Source: an uncultured Collinsella sp. (GTDB taxonomy: Bacteria; Actinomycetota; Coriobacteriia; Coriobacteriales; Coriobacteriaceae). From it: 15,984 nucleotides of DNA. Below the pieces are notes generated by a model that ran no database searches, was not told where the DNA came from, and worked only from the letters and a program-made list of their open reading frames with translations. This document shows positions 6,234-14,571 of the stretch, piece after piece. Where the stretch lies: positions 1-15,984 of the forward strand of contig UQPI01000050.1 in the NCBI GenBank assembly GCA_900542945.1, given 5' to 3'. How positions within the stretch are numbered: the stretch's first letter is position 1; every line of letters starts with the position of its first letter. Made by a program: the position numbers and the translations under genes.

Positions 6234-8948
6234 ATGGCAAAAGTCCGTGTGTCCACCCTGGCCAAAGAGTTCGGCATGACCTCCAAGGAACTGATGGGTC
6301 ATCTCGCCGATATGAAGATTCCCGCTAAGTCCGCTTCCTCCACCTTGGAGGACGCCTATGTCGCCATGGTCCGCAAGCAGCTCGCCTCGGTGATCGAGGC
6401 CCGCGCTCAGGAAGTCGAGGCCGCCAAGCAGGCCGAGGAGCAGGCAGCTGCCGCCGAGGAAGCCGCACGCGCTGCCGAGGCCGAGCGCGAGCGCATCGCC
6501 GCCGAGAAGGCCCGCGAGGAGGAGCGCCGCCAGTTTGCCGCAGCCCAGGCTGCCGAGGAGGCTGCCCGCGCCGAGGCCGAGGCCAAGAAGAAGGCCGAGC
6601 AGGAGCGCCTTGCCCGCGAGAAGGAGGAGGCTGCCCGCGAGGCCCAGCGCCGCGCCGTTCCCGCTTCCGACTCCGGTTCGCGCTTCCGTTCGCTGCTCGA
6701 CCAGATCGCCGCACAGGAGACCGTGCTCAAGGAGAAGAAGGACGCCGAGGACAAGGCCAAGGCCGAGCGCGCCGCCGAGCGCGGTAACCGTCGTGGCGGC
6801 AACAACGACCGCCGCGGTGGCCGTCGTAACGATCGCAACGCTTCCGACAACAACTCCGAGCGCAACGCCTCCGAGAGCCGTCCGCACAGCCATCGCACCA
6901 ACGCCAGCAACAACGTCGCTGCCGGCATGGACTTCCCCAACCCCGATAAGCAGGGCAAGGGCAAGAAGCGCAAGGGCGGTCACAACAACGAAGAGGACCA
7001 CTATAGCCGCATGGCTCGCGAGGCCGAGGAGTACAGCCGCGAGAAGGTGCTCGAGGAGGCTCGTGCTGCCGTCGAGGAGGCCTCTCGCGAGTCCACCGGT
7101 CGCCGCAAGAAGCGCAAGGAGAAGCGCGAGCGCGAGGCTGCCAAGGCTCAGGAGGAGCGCAAGATAGAGGAGGCGCTGGCCCAGGGCGTGAACCCCGAGG
7201 AACTCGACGCCATCAAGGTCTCCCAGGGCGTTACCGTCCAGGAGCTCGCCGAGGCCCTCGACGTTCCGGCCAACGACATCATCAAGCGCCTGTTCCTGCT
7301 GGGCACGCCGCTCACCATGACACAGTCCATGTCCGACGACCTCGTCGAGCTCGTTGCCGACGACCTGGGCCGTCAGATCAAGATCATCACCCCCGAGGAG
7401 GAGAACACCTTCTCGTTCTACGACGATCCCGCCGACCTTAAGCCGCGCGCCCCGGTCGTCACCGTCATGGGCCACGTCGACCACGGCAAGACGTCGCTGC
7501 TCGACGCTATCCGTCACACCGGCGTCGCTGCCGGCGAGGCGGGCGGCATCACGCAGGCCATCGGCGCTTCGCAGGTCATGATCAACGACCGCAAGATCAC
7601 CTTCATCGATACCCCGGGTCATGCCACCTTTACGGCCATGCGTGCCCGTGGTGCCAAGGTGACCGATATCGTTATTCTGATCGTGGCCGCCGACGACGGC
7701 GTCATGCCCCAGACCGTCGAGTCGATCAACCACGCCAAGGCCGCCGGCGTACCCATCGTCGTCGCCGTCAACAAGATCGATAAGCCGGGTGCCAACCCCG
7801 ACCGCGTGCGCCAGGAGCTCACCGAGTACGGTGTCATCCCCGAGGAGTGGGGCGGACAGAACATGTTCGTCAACATCTCGGCCAAGCAGAAGATCGGTAT
7901 CGACGATCTGCTCGAGACCTTGCTGCTCCAGGCCGACGTGCTCGAGCTCAAGGCCAACCCGGACACCTTTGCCTCCGGCAACGTCCTCGAGGCCAAGCTC
8001 GACAAGGGCCGTGGCTCGGTCGCTACCGTGCTCGTGACCCGCGGTACCCTGCACGTGGGCGATACGCTGGTCGCCGGCCTCACCTACGGCCGCGTCCGCG
8101 CCATGCTCGACCCCAAGGGCCGCGCCGTCACCGAGGCCGGTCCCTCCGACGCCGTCGAGATCCTGGGCCTGCAGTCCGTGCCCAACGCCGGTGACGAGTT
8201 CCGCGTGTTCGAGGACGAGCGCGAGGCTCGCGCCCTTGCCGACGAGCGTTCGCTCAAGGCCCGTATCGAGGAGCAGAGCCGCGTCAAGCACGTCACGCTC
8301 GAGAACCTCTTCGAGACCATTGCAGACGCCGAGGTCAAGGAGCTCAACCTGATCATCAAGGCCGACGTCCAGGGTTCCATCGAGGCCCTTCAGGATTCGC
8401 TCGACAAGATGGATCAGTCCGAGGTTCGTATCAACACGATCCACTCCGCCGTTGGTGCCATCAACGAGACCGACGTCGTCCTGGCCGACGCCTCCAACGC
8501 CATCATCATCGGCTTTGGTGTCCGTCCCGACGGTAAGGCCCGCTCCGCTGCCGAGCGCGAGGGCGTCGAGATCCGTTGCTACGACGTCATCTACAAGTGC
8601 CTCGAGGAACTCGACGCTGCCCGTATCGGCATGCTTAAGCCCACCGAGGTCGAGGTCTCCACGGGTACCGCGACCGTCCTGGACACCTTCAAGGTGCCCA
8701 AAGTCGGTATCGCCGCCGGTGTCCGTGTCGAAGAGGGCGAGATCGCCGCGACCGATTCCGTGCGTCTGGTGCGCGACGGCATCGTGGTCTTCAACGGCAA
8801 GATCGCCTCGATGCGCCACTACAAGGACGAGGCCAAGAGCCTCAAGAGCGGTTCCGAGGGCGGCATTGGCCTGGAGAACTTCCAGGACATCAAGCCCGGC
8901 GACCAGATCGAGGGTTACCGCATCGACCAGGTTGCCCGTACCGAGTAG
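6234..8948 (+). CDS. infB: translation initiation factor IF-2
   Basis: A GTPase that brings initiator fMet-tRNA to the 30S subunit and promotes subunit joining. The 904 residues contain an N-terminal IF2_N helical domain (1-52), a long charged Ala/Glu/Arg/Lys-rich region (about 55-310) predicted to be helical or disordered, and a second IF2_N domain (about 333-384). The G domain has GHVDHGKT (413-420, G1), DTPGH (459-463, G3) and NKID (513-516, G4). It is followed by the beta-barrel domain 2, domain 3 (DVQGSIEAL near 709) and the C-terminal fMet-tRNA-binding barrel (from about 800). All key GTPase residues are present. The low-complexity section uses biased codons but stays in frame. It is followed by rbfA after 11 nt, so the two are probably translated from one message. 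Confidence 0.97.
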   Translation: MAKVRVSTLAKEFGMTSKELMGHLADMKIPAKSASSTLEDAYVAMVRKQLASVIEARAQEVEAAKQAEEQAAAAEEAARAAEAERERIAAEKAREEERRQFAAAQAAEEAARAEAEAKKKAEQERLAREKEEAAREAQRRAVPASDSGSRFRSLLDQIAAQETVLKEKKDAEDKAKAERAAERGNRRGGNNDRRGGRRNDRNASDNNSERNASESRPHSHRTNASNNVAAGMDFPNPDKQGKGKKRKGGHNNEEDHYSRMAREAEEYSREKVLEEARAAVEEASRESTGRRKKRKEKREREAAKAQEERKIEEALAQGVNPEELDAIKVSQGVTVQELAEALDVPANDIIKRLFLLGTPLTMTQSMSDDLVELVADDLGRQIKIITPEEENTFSFYDDPADLKPRAPVVTVMGHVDHGKTSLLDAIRHTGVAAGEAGGITQAIGASQVMINDRKITFIDTPGHATFTAMRARGAKVTDIVILIVAADDGVMPQTVESINHAKAAGVPIVVAVNKIDKPGANPDRVRQELTEYGVIPEEWGGQNMFVNISAKQKIGIDDLLETLLLQADVLELKANPDTFASGNVLEAKLDKGRGSVATVLVTRGTLHVGDTLVAGLTYGRVRAMLDPKGRAVTEAGPSDAVEILGLQSVPNAGDEFRVFEDEREARALADERSLKARIEEQSRVKHVTLENLFETIADAEVKELNLIIKADVQGSIEALQDSLDKMDQSEVRINTIHSAVGAINETDVVLADASNAIIIGFGVRPDGKARSAAEREGVEIRCYDVIYKCLEELDAARIGMLKPTEVEVSTGTATVLDTFKVPKVGIAAGVRVEEGEIAATDSVRLVRDGIVVFNGKIASMRHYKDEAKSLKSGSEGGIGLENFQDIKPGDQIEGYRIDQVARTE

Positions 8949-8959
8949 GGGGTGGCGCT

Positions 8960-9370
8960 ATGAAGCAAACGCAGGCAACCCGCCGTCTGGGCGAGCAGCT
9001 TCGCGAGAAGCTCGGTTATATCCTGCTCTTTGAGGTTTCCGATCCGCGTCTTGACCTGGTTACTTTGACCGCGGTCGAGGTCGCGGTGGACCGTTCGTTC
9101 GCGCGTGTGTACGTGTCGTGCGATGCGAGCCGCTACGACGAGGTCATGGAGGCGCTCGCAAGCGCTAAGGGCCGTATTCGCAGCCTGTTGGCTCGCTCGC
9201 TCGATTGGCGTGTTACGCCCGAGCTCGATTTTCGCATCGATCGCTCGACCGATGAGGCCGAGCGCATCACGCGTGCGCTGGAAAACGTTCCCGCCACGCT
9301 TGCGATCGAAAAGGACGAGGACGGCTATCCGATAGCGGATGCCGCCCAGGAGGCAGCTTTAGATGACTAA
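8960..9370 (+). CDS. rbfA: ribosome-binding factor A
   Basis: RbfA binds the 30S subunit and assists 16S rRNA 5'-end maturation and cold adaptation. At 136 residues it has normal family length. Family hallmarks are RRLGEQLREKLGYILLFEVSDPR at the N-terminus, the type-II KH strands VDRSFARVYVSCD, and the C-terminal LLARSLDWRVTPELDFRIDRSTDEAERI. The ribosome site GGGGGTGG overlaps the infB stop region. Its last codons overlap the next gene by 8 nt, which points to translational coupling. Confidence 0.95.
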   Translation: MKQTQATRRLGEQLREKLGYILLFEVSDPRLDLVTLTAVEVAVDRSFARVYVSCDASRYDEVMEALASAKGRIRSLLARSLDWRVTPELDFRIDRSTDEAERITRALENVPATLAIEKDEDGYPIADAAQEAALDD

Positions 9371-10406
9371 TTCCGCCGACCTCGCCTCGTGCGAGTCTGC
9401 AGATATTCAGCGACGCATCCTCGAGCTCATCGAGGGTGCGTCCTCCATTGCGATTTCGGGACACACTTCTCCCGATGGCGACGCCCTGGGCTCCGTGTTG
9501 GGTCTGGGCCTCTCGCTTATGAAGTTTTTCCCTAACAAGGACATTGCCCTGCTGCTGGCAGACGATGATCCGGTTCCGCGCATCTACCGCTTTATGGAAG
9601 GCTCCGATCGCCTGGTACCGGCATCTGCGTATACCGGCAATCCGAACCTGTTCATCTCGGTGGACGTGCCGGTCGTCGAGCGTCTCAATAATTCCGCCGA
9701 GGTGCTTCGTCGCTCCAAGCATGTGGTGTGCTTCGATCACCATCCGGCGCGCGAGGAGTTTGCCGAGCTCAGCCTGAGGCGCGTCGAAGCTGCAGCCTGC
9801 GCCATGATCATTGACCGTTTCTTGGACAATTGTGGCATTGTTGCACGTGATGGCGTTGCGACCTGCCTGTTGTGCGGCTTGGTTACCGATACTGGCCGTT
9901 TTCAGTACCAAAACGCCGATGCTGCTGCGTTCCATGCGGCCTCGCGTCTAGTTGCCCACGGTGCCGATCCGGCGCGTGTGGCACTCGAGGTATATCAGAG
10001 CATGCGCGTTGAGTTTTTGCACCTCAAGTCCATCGTTATGGGCCGCATCAAGACGGTGGCCCACGGGCGCGTCGCATATAGCTACGCGTACCAGAGTGAC
10101 CTTGAGGCTTGCGGTGTCACCTCGGATGAGTGCGACGGCCTGGTCGATGTGGTGCGCTCGGTGATGGGCGTCGAGGTCTGTCTGTTCCTGAAGGGTATTG
10201 AGGGCGATACCAAGGTGCGCGGCAACCTACGCTCCAAGGGCGACCTCAACGTTTCCGAGATCGCTGCTGCCTTTGGCGGAGGCGGACATCCCGCTGCCGC
10301 CGGTTTCTCCAACAACGGAACGATTCTCGAGACGCTCACCGTGGCACTTCCCATGCTGGCCGAGCTGGTAGGGGAGGATCCCGCTTCGGTGACCGTCGAG
10401 CTTTAA
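9363..10406 (+). CDS. nrnA: DHH/DHHA1 phosphoesterase, NrnA-like (nanoRNase/pAp phosphatase)
   Basis: Members of this family degrade 2- to 5-nt RNAs and often dephosphorylate 3'-phosphoadenosine 5'-phosphate, using Mn2+ in the cytoplasm. The 347 residues carry the metal-binding HTSPDGDALGS (34-44), the name-giving DHH (125-127) in CFDHHPAR, TDTGRF (D176) and the DHHA1 loop GGGGHPAAAG (305-314), so the catalytic set is complete. The start overlaps rbfA by 8 nt; AGGAGG at 9348-9353 is 9 nt upstream. It lies in the rbfA-nrnA-truB order common in Gram-positive bacteria. Whether it prefers nanoRNA, pAp or a cyclic-dinucleotide product cannot be told from the sequence. Confidence 0.92.
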   Translation: MTNSADLASCESADIQRRILELIEGASSIAISGHTSPDGDALGSVLGLGLSLMKFFPNKDIALLLADDDPVPRIYRFMEGSDRLVPASAYTGNPNLFISVDVPVVERLNNSAEVLRRSKHVVCFDHHPAREEFAELSLRRVEAAACAMIIDRFLDNCGIVARDGVATCLLCGLVTDTGRFQYQNADAAAFHAASRLVAHGADPARVALEVYQSMRVEFLHLKSIVMGRIKTVAHGRVAYSYAYQSDLEACGVTSDECDGLVDVVRSVMGVEVCLFLKGIEGDTKVRGNLRSKGDLNVSEIAAAFGGGGHPAAAGFSNNGTILETLTVALPMLAELVGEDPASVTVEL

Positions 10407-10420
10407 TTTTTGGATGGTAC

Positions 10421-11353
10421 ATGGCTCGTCGTACGCCTTCTCAATTGAATATGCTGCTCGCCGTCGATAAGCCGGTGGGCTGCACGTCCCACGATGTGGT
10501 TTCGCAATGCCGGCGCGCCCTTCATGAACGGCGCGTCGGCCATGCCGGCACGCTCGACCCCATGGCATCGGGTGTCATGGTGGTGGGCGTGGGCCAGGCC
10601 ACCCGTCTGCTGGGTATGCTCACGCTCGATACCAAAAGCTACGTCGCCGACATTTCGTTTGGCGCCGAGACCAATACCGATGATGCGGAGGGCGAGGCGG
10701 TCCGCACGGTGGCTGTTGCCAACGAGCTCCGCGATCCTGCCTATGCGCGTGAGCACTTGGCCTCCATGCTGGGTCCGCAGATGCAGGTGCCGCCGGCGTT
10801 TTCGGCTATCTCGGTCAATGGCGTTCGCGCCTACAAGTCTGCTCGTGAGGGCAATGCGGTGGACCTACCTCCGCGCCCCGTCGAGGTCTATGCCGCTGAC
10901 CTGATCGCCGTGGGCGGCGAGGGTGATACGTGTGTGTGGACTGTGGCGTTCTCGGTGAGCAAGGGCACCTATATCCGAGCGCTCGCTCGCGACCTGGGCC
11001 GCGCCTGCGAGAGCGCCGCGCACATTTCCGCGCTGCGCCGCACGGCCTCCGGTGTTGTTTCCATTGGCGCCTGTCATTCGGTGGAGGAGCTTTCTCCCGA
11101 GTCCGCCGCTGGCTTTGCCCTGGATCCCATTGTGGCCCTGGGCGCCACGCGTGTTGACTTGCCGGGCAATCTTGCCGACGACCTTCTCTGCGGCCGACGC
11201 ATTCCCGTTGAGCGTGCGCTTGCCGATTTCGATGCCTCGAAGGCGCCGTTTGCGCTGGTGCTCGATGGGGGACTCAAGGCGCTCGCCTGCATTGAGGGTG
11301 GCCGCTTTGTCATGGAGCACGTTTTTCCGCAGGCAATCGGCGGTGTTCGATGA
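10421..11353 (+). CDS. truB: tRNA pseudouridine(55) synthase TruB
   Basis: Makes pseudouridine 55 in the T loop of nearly all tRNAs and also acts as a tRNA folding chaperone. The 310 residues contain LLAVDKPVGCTSHDVV near the N-terminus, GHAGTLDPMASG with the catalytic Asp at residue 46, and KGTYIRALARDLG (about 181-193). A C-terminal PUA-like tail (about 245-305) follows. The ATG at 10421 has only a weak purine stretch (GGATGG) in front. The in-frame ATG at 10451 would give a start nearer the family norm, so the first 10 residues are uncertain. The TGA stop overlaps the ribF ATG (ATGA). Confidence 0.95.
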   Translation: MARRTPSQLNMLLAVDKPVGCTSHDVVSQCRRALHERRVGHAGTLDPMASGVMVVGVGQATRLLGMLTLDTKSYVADISFGAETNTDDAEGEAVRTVAVANELRDPAYAREHLASMLGPQMQVPPAFSAISVNGVRAYKSAREGNAVDLPPRPVEVYAADLIAVGGEGDTCVWTVAFSVSKGTYIRALARDLGRACESAAHISALRRTASGVVSIGACHSVEELSPESAAGFALDPIVALGATRVDLPGNLADDLLCGRRIPVERALADFDASKAPFALVLDGGLKALACIEGGRFVMEHVFPQAIGGVR

Positions 11354-12357
11354 TGTTGTCCGCTCGCGAGCTCGCGCGTATCTTTTTCGCGGGCGAGCCG
11401 GACGAGGCTCACATCGTTACTGCCGATGCGTTTGATAAGTGTGAGCACCTGGGTGCTGCCTCGATCGCCATTGGCGTGTTCGATGGCGTGCACCGTGGAC
11501 ACCAGGAGCTCATTGCGGCGCTTGTCCGTGACGCCCGTGCCCATGGCTGTAAGGCGGTCGTAGTTACCTTCGATCCCGACCCGGACGTCGTGGTGAGCCC
11601 TTCGCCCGCTCAAAAATTGATGACGACGGCCGACCGTCTGCATGCCCTGGCTCAAACCGGGGTCGATGCGGTGGTGGCCGTTCCCTTTACGCCCGAGGTT
11701 GCGGCGCTTGACCATGTTGATTTTCTCTCGCTCGTGTCGCGTCTGGTCGACATTCGCTCGATTCGCGTTGGCAGCGACTTTAGGCTGGGTCGTGGCGGTG
11801 CTTCTGGTGTTGCCGAGATGCGCGCCTGGGGTGCCGAGCGCGGCGTTGACGTATACGGGCACGACTTGCTTTGCGAGGGCGGTGAGGCCATTTGCGCCAC
11901 CCGTATTCGTCATGAGCTGGGACAGGGCCATGTGGAGCTTGCTGCTGAGTTACTCGGCCGCCCGTATATGGTGCGCGGCGGTGTTATTCGCGGCCGTCAC
12001 GAGGGTTCTGGCATGGGCTTTCCCACGGCAAACCTACATGTTCCCGACGGCATTCAGGTGCCTGCCGATGGCGTGTATGAGGGCCTGGTGCTGGTTAACG
12101 ACATCGTGTGGCCCGCTGCCGTTAACGTCGGACTGCCGCCGACGTATGCCGACGATGCGGCATCTGCGCATCTTGAGGCTAATTTAATTGGTTATACTGG
12201 CGACCTGTACGGCGCTTCCGTTTCGCTGGCGTTTACGCGCTGGCTGCGTCCGTCGCGCGTGTTCGATTCGCTGGATGAGTTGATCGCGACCGTCGAGGGT
12301 AATATCGAAGATATTCGTCACAACTTGGGCGAGCAGGGGGTGAGTGTCCGTGATTAG
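11350..12357 (+). CDS. ribF: bifunctional riboflavin kinase/FAD synthetase
   Basis: Phosphorylates riboflavin to FMN and adenylylates FMN to FAD. The 335 residues show the nucleotidyltransferase domain with GVFDGVHRGH (42-51), then FDPDP (74-78) where most relatives have FDPHP, and RVGSDFRLGRGGASG. The riboflavin kinase domain follows, with GMGFPTAN (221-228) and LEANLIGYTGDLYG, whose Glu is the usual catalytic position. The N-terminal Met is ambiguous between 11350 and 11353, both overlapping the truB stop; the ribosome site is weak, as expected for coupled translation. The gene normally closes the truB-ribF pair, often followed by rpsO, which is absent here. Confidence 0.94.
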   Translation: MMLSARELARIFFAGEPDEAHIVTADAFDKCEHLGAASIAIGVFDGVHRGHQELIAALVRDARAHGCKAVVVTFDPDPDVVVSPSPAQKLMTTADRLHALAQTGVDAVVAVPFTPEVAALDHVDFLSLVSRLVDIRSIRVGSDFRLGRGGASGVAEMRAWGAERGVDVYGHDLLCEGGEAICATRIRHELGQGHVELAAELLGRPYMVRGGVIRGRHEGSGMGFPTANLHVPDGIQVPADGVYEGLVLVNDIVWPAAVNVGLPPTYADDAASAHLEANLIGYTGDLYGASVSLAFTRWLRPSRVFDSLDELIATVEGNIEDIRHNLGEQGVSVRD

Positions 12358-14458
12358 TGATGAGGAAAAAGACCAGGTACGCGCTGCGTCCGACCTAGTT
12401 GCCATCGTGCAGGAAACGGTTGAGCTCAAGCCCCGCGGCCATGAGTTTTGGGGTTGCTGTCCCTTCCATGGCGAAAAGACTCCGTCTTTCCACATTATCC
12501 CCGCCACGCAGGTCTGGCACTGCTTTGGCTGCGGCGAGGGTGGCGACGTCTTCACCTATATCATGAAGCGTGAGAACCTGAGCTTTCCCGAGTCAATCCG
12601 TTATTTGGCCGATCGCGCGGGTATTGAGCTGCACGACACCGGAGACCGCCGCGAGCGCGGTACCAAGCGTGCCCGCATCTACGATCTGTGCGCCGAGACC
12701 GCCCAGTTCTATCACACCATGCTTATGCGCGGCAAGGACGGCCGTCCGCGCGAGTACTTTGCCAGCCGCGGCATGGGTGGCGACGTCTGCCGCCGCTACT
12801 GCCTGGGCTTTGCGCCTGGCCGCAACGCGCTGGTGTCGCACCTGTCCCAGGCGGGTTTTACCCCGCAGGAGATGATCGATGCCAACGTTGCCGTGAGCCG
12901 CGGGCGCGGGCAGCTTGCCGACCGCTTCTACGACCGCGTGATGTTCCCCATCTTTGATGAGCAGGGTCACAACATCGCCTTTGGCGGTCGCATCATGGGA
13001 GACGGCCAACCCAAGTACCTCAACACCGCCGAGACGAGCGTGTTTCATAAAAAGCGAAACCTCTACGGCTTTAATTGGGCCAAGGAGTTTATCGTCGCAC
13101 AGGATACCGCCATCGTGGTAGAGGGCTATACCGACTGCATCGCCTGTTGGGAGGCGGGGATTAAAAACGTCGTCGCTACGCTGGGCACGGCGCTCACGGA
13201 GCATCACGTCAAGACGCTCACCCGCTTTGCCAAGCGCATCGTGTATATGTTTGACGGCGATGCCGCGGGCCAGAAGGCCGCCCGTCGCGCTATTCAGTTT
13301 ATCGAGCAGGATTCGATGGACCTGCGCTGCGTGGTACTGCCCGACGGCAACGATCCCATGGAGTTCATCACGGCGCACGGCGGAGAGGAGCTGCAGAAAC
13401 GCATTGACGCCGCCGAGCCGCTCATGGACTTCGTGTACCATTCGCTGCAGGAGTCGAGCGATATCACCACACCGGGCGGTCGCGCCAAGGCGCTTGAGGA
13501 TGCGCTGACACTCATCTATCCGCTGCGTGATAGCTATATGATCGACACATACTTTATCCAGATTGCCGATCTGCTGGGTTTGGATCTGGAGACGGTTCGC
13601 GCGAGTTCGGGTCGCGTGTTTCGCGATGTCGCCAAGCGCGAGGATGCGGAACGACGTCGTGAGCAGAACTCTGAGCGCCAGCGGGCACAGGCTGAGCGCT
13701 CTGGTAGCGCGGGCGGTCGGACGTCTGGTTCGCAGGGGGCATCTCGCGGTGCTTGGGCATCGGGCGCGACGCCGCCGGTGTCCGCGCCGGTCGAAGAAGA
13801 GCCGTATGACTACGTCCCGCTCGATGCCTACGGCGCCGCGCCCGTGGAGGTCGTCGACGACCTGCCGCCGATCGACGCGCCTGATGGTATGGGTGCTGCA
13901 CCTGTGACTGATGGTTCGGGCGCTCCGGCTGCGGCGGCGCCGATGGTTCTTACCGATCTTGAGCGCAAGTCCTTGGCAGGGGAGCGCGAGCTGTTGACGA
14001 TGCTCACGAGCTACCCCGACCTGTTCCGCACGTATGCCGACCGCATCTGCTCTATCGAGTGGGTTGACCCACGTCACGAGTCCATCGCATGGGCCGTTCT
14101 GGCAACTCCGCCGGGAACCGATCCTGCAGCCTGCATGGATGCGGCGCGCTCGGTGTGTCCCGAGGCGGCAACGCTTGTGAGTGCCGGGCGCATCTCGGCG
14201 ACGAGCAAGCACCCCACCGAGACGAACATCGTGTTTATGCTCGATACGCTCGAGCTCTACACCATCAAGCGCCGCATGCGTGCCGCACAGGCCAAGCTGC
14301 GCCAGGACCGTTCACTCGACGATGAGGCCCGTCGCGCGCTGACCGTGCAGGCCGCGCAGGATTCGCAGCGTCAACGCGAACTGCAAAAGTCGATCGGCGG
14401 CGTGGCGGACCCGTTCCGTTTGATCGGTCTGGAGGCCGCAGGCACCGAACAGGCCTAG
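12344..14458 (+). CDS. dnaG: DNA primase DnaG
   Basis: Synthesises RNA primers for replication and works with the replicative helicase. The N-terminal CHC2 zinc finger has C39-x2-H42 and C60-x2-C63 around HGEKTPSF and HCFGCG. The catalytic core and TOPRIM fold follow, with EGYTD (260-264) and the metal-binding DGD (304-306) in FDGDAAGQKAA. Residues about 428-540 are a Gly/Ser/Ala/Pro-rich and acidic linker, then a helical C-terminal helicase-interaction-like domain (about 540-704). At 704 residues it is longer than the roughly 580-600 typical of the family, mostly because of the linker. The start could be GTG 12344 or GTG 12350, both served by AGGGGGTG (12334-12341). Either choice overlaps ribF (14 or 8 nt), so primase appears coupled to the translation cluster. 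Confidence 0.96.
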   Translation: MSVISDEEKDQVRAASDLVAIVQETVELKPRGHEFWGCCPFHGEKTPSFHIIPATQVWHCFGCGEGGDVFTYIMKRENLSFPESIRYLADRAGIELHDTGDRRERGTKRARIYDLCAETAQFYHTMLMRGKDGRPREYFASRGMGGDVCRRYCLGFAPGRNALVSHLSQAGFTPQEMIDANVAVSRGRGQLADRFYDRVMFPIFDEQGHNIAFGGRIMGDGQPKYLNTAETSVFHKKRNLYGFNWAKEFIVAQDTAIVVEGYTDCIACWEAGIKNVVATLGTALTEHHVKTLTRFAKRIVYMFDGDAAGQKAARRAIQFIEQDSMDLRCVVLPDGNDPMEFITAHGGEELQKRIDAAEPLMDFVYHSLQESSDITTPGGRAKALEDALTLIYPLRDSYMIDTYFIQIADLLGLDLETVRASSGRVFRDVAKREDAERRREQNSERQRAQAERSGSAGGRTSGSQGASRGAWASGATPPVSAPVEEEPYDYVPLDAYGAAPVEVVDDLPPIDAPDGMGAAPVTDGSGAPAAAAPMVLTDLERKSLAGERELLTMLTSYPDLFRTYADRICSIEWVDPRHESIAWAVLATPPGTDPAACMDAARSVCPEAATLVSAGRISATSKHPTETNIVFMLDTLELYTIKRRMRAAQAKLRQDRSLDDEARRALTVQAAQDSQRQRELQKSIGGVADPFRLIGLEAAGTEQA

Positions 14459-14527
14459 ATGTTGTGGTCAACCAGCGTATTCTTGCCTATATCCAGTCCT
14501 CTTTTTGGGTATAGACGTCAATGTGTG

Positions 14528-14536
14528 TGCTAAAGT
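14528..14536 (+). promoter_or_regulatory. candidate rpoD promoter (extended -10)
   Basis: TGC plus TAAAGT (14531-14536) forms an extended -10. No good -35 lies at 17-18 nt; TTGGGT is 20 nt away. The predicted start of transcription is near 14543, only about 26 nt before the GTG start. It gives rpoD its own transcript in addition to any read-through from dnaG, after which I see no terminator. Confidence 0.55.
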
Positions 14537-14557
14537 ATTGAGTCCTGTGGACTATGA

Positions 14558-14571
14558 AGGGAGAATCTGTG
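14558..14571 (+). promoter_or_regulatory. ribosome site that selects the GTG start of rpoD
   Basis: AGGGAG (14558-14563) lies 5 nt before GTG 14569. The in-frame ATG at 14554 precedes this site and has no Shine-Dalgarno of its own, so the GTG is the better start. Confidence 0.75.

Noticed and set aside
6195..8819. 874-codon open frame on the minus strand opposite infB
   Set aside because: Same artefact. The + strand carries all IF-2 GTPase motifs, and the antisense product is Leu/Gly/Ala repeats without a ribosome site.
14483..14515. TTGCCT/TATAGA as rpoD promoter
   Set aside because: The hexamers are 21 nt apart, too far for a standard sigma-70 promoter; the extended -10 at 14528-14536 fits better.
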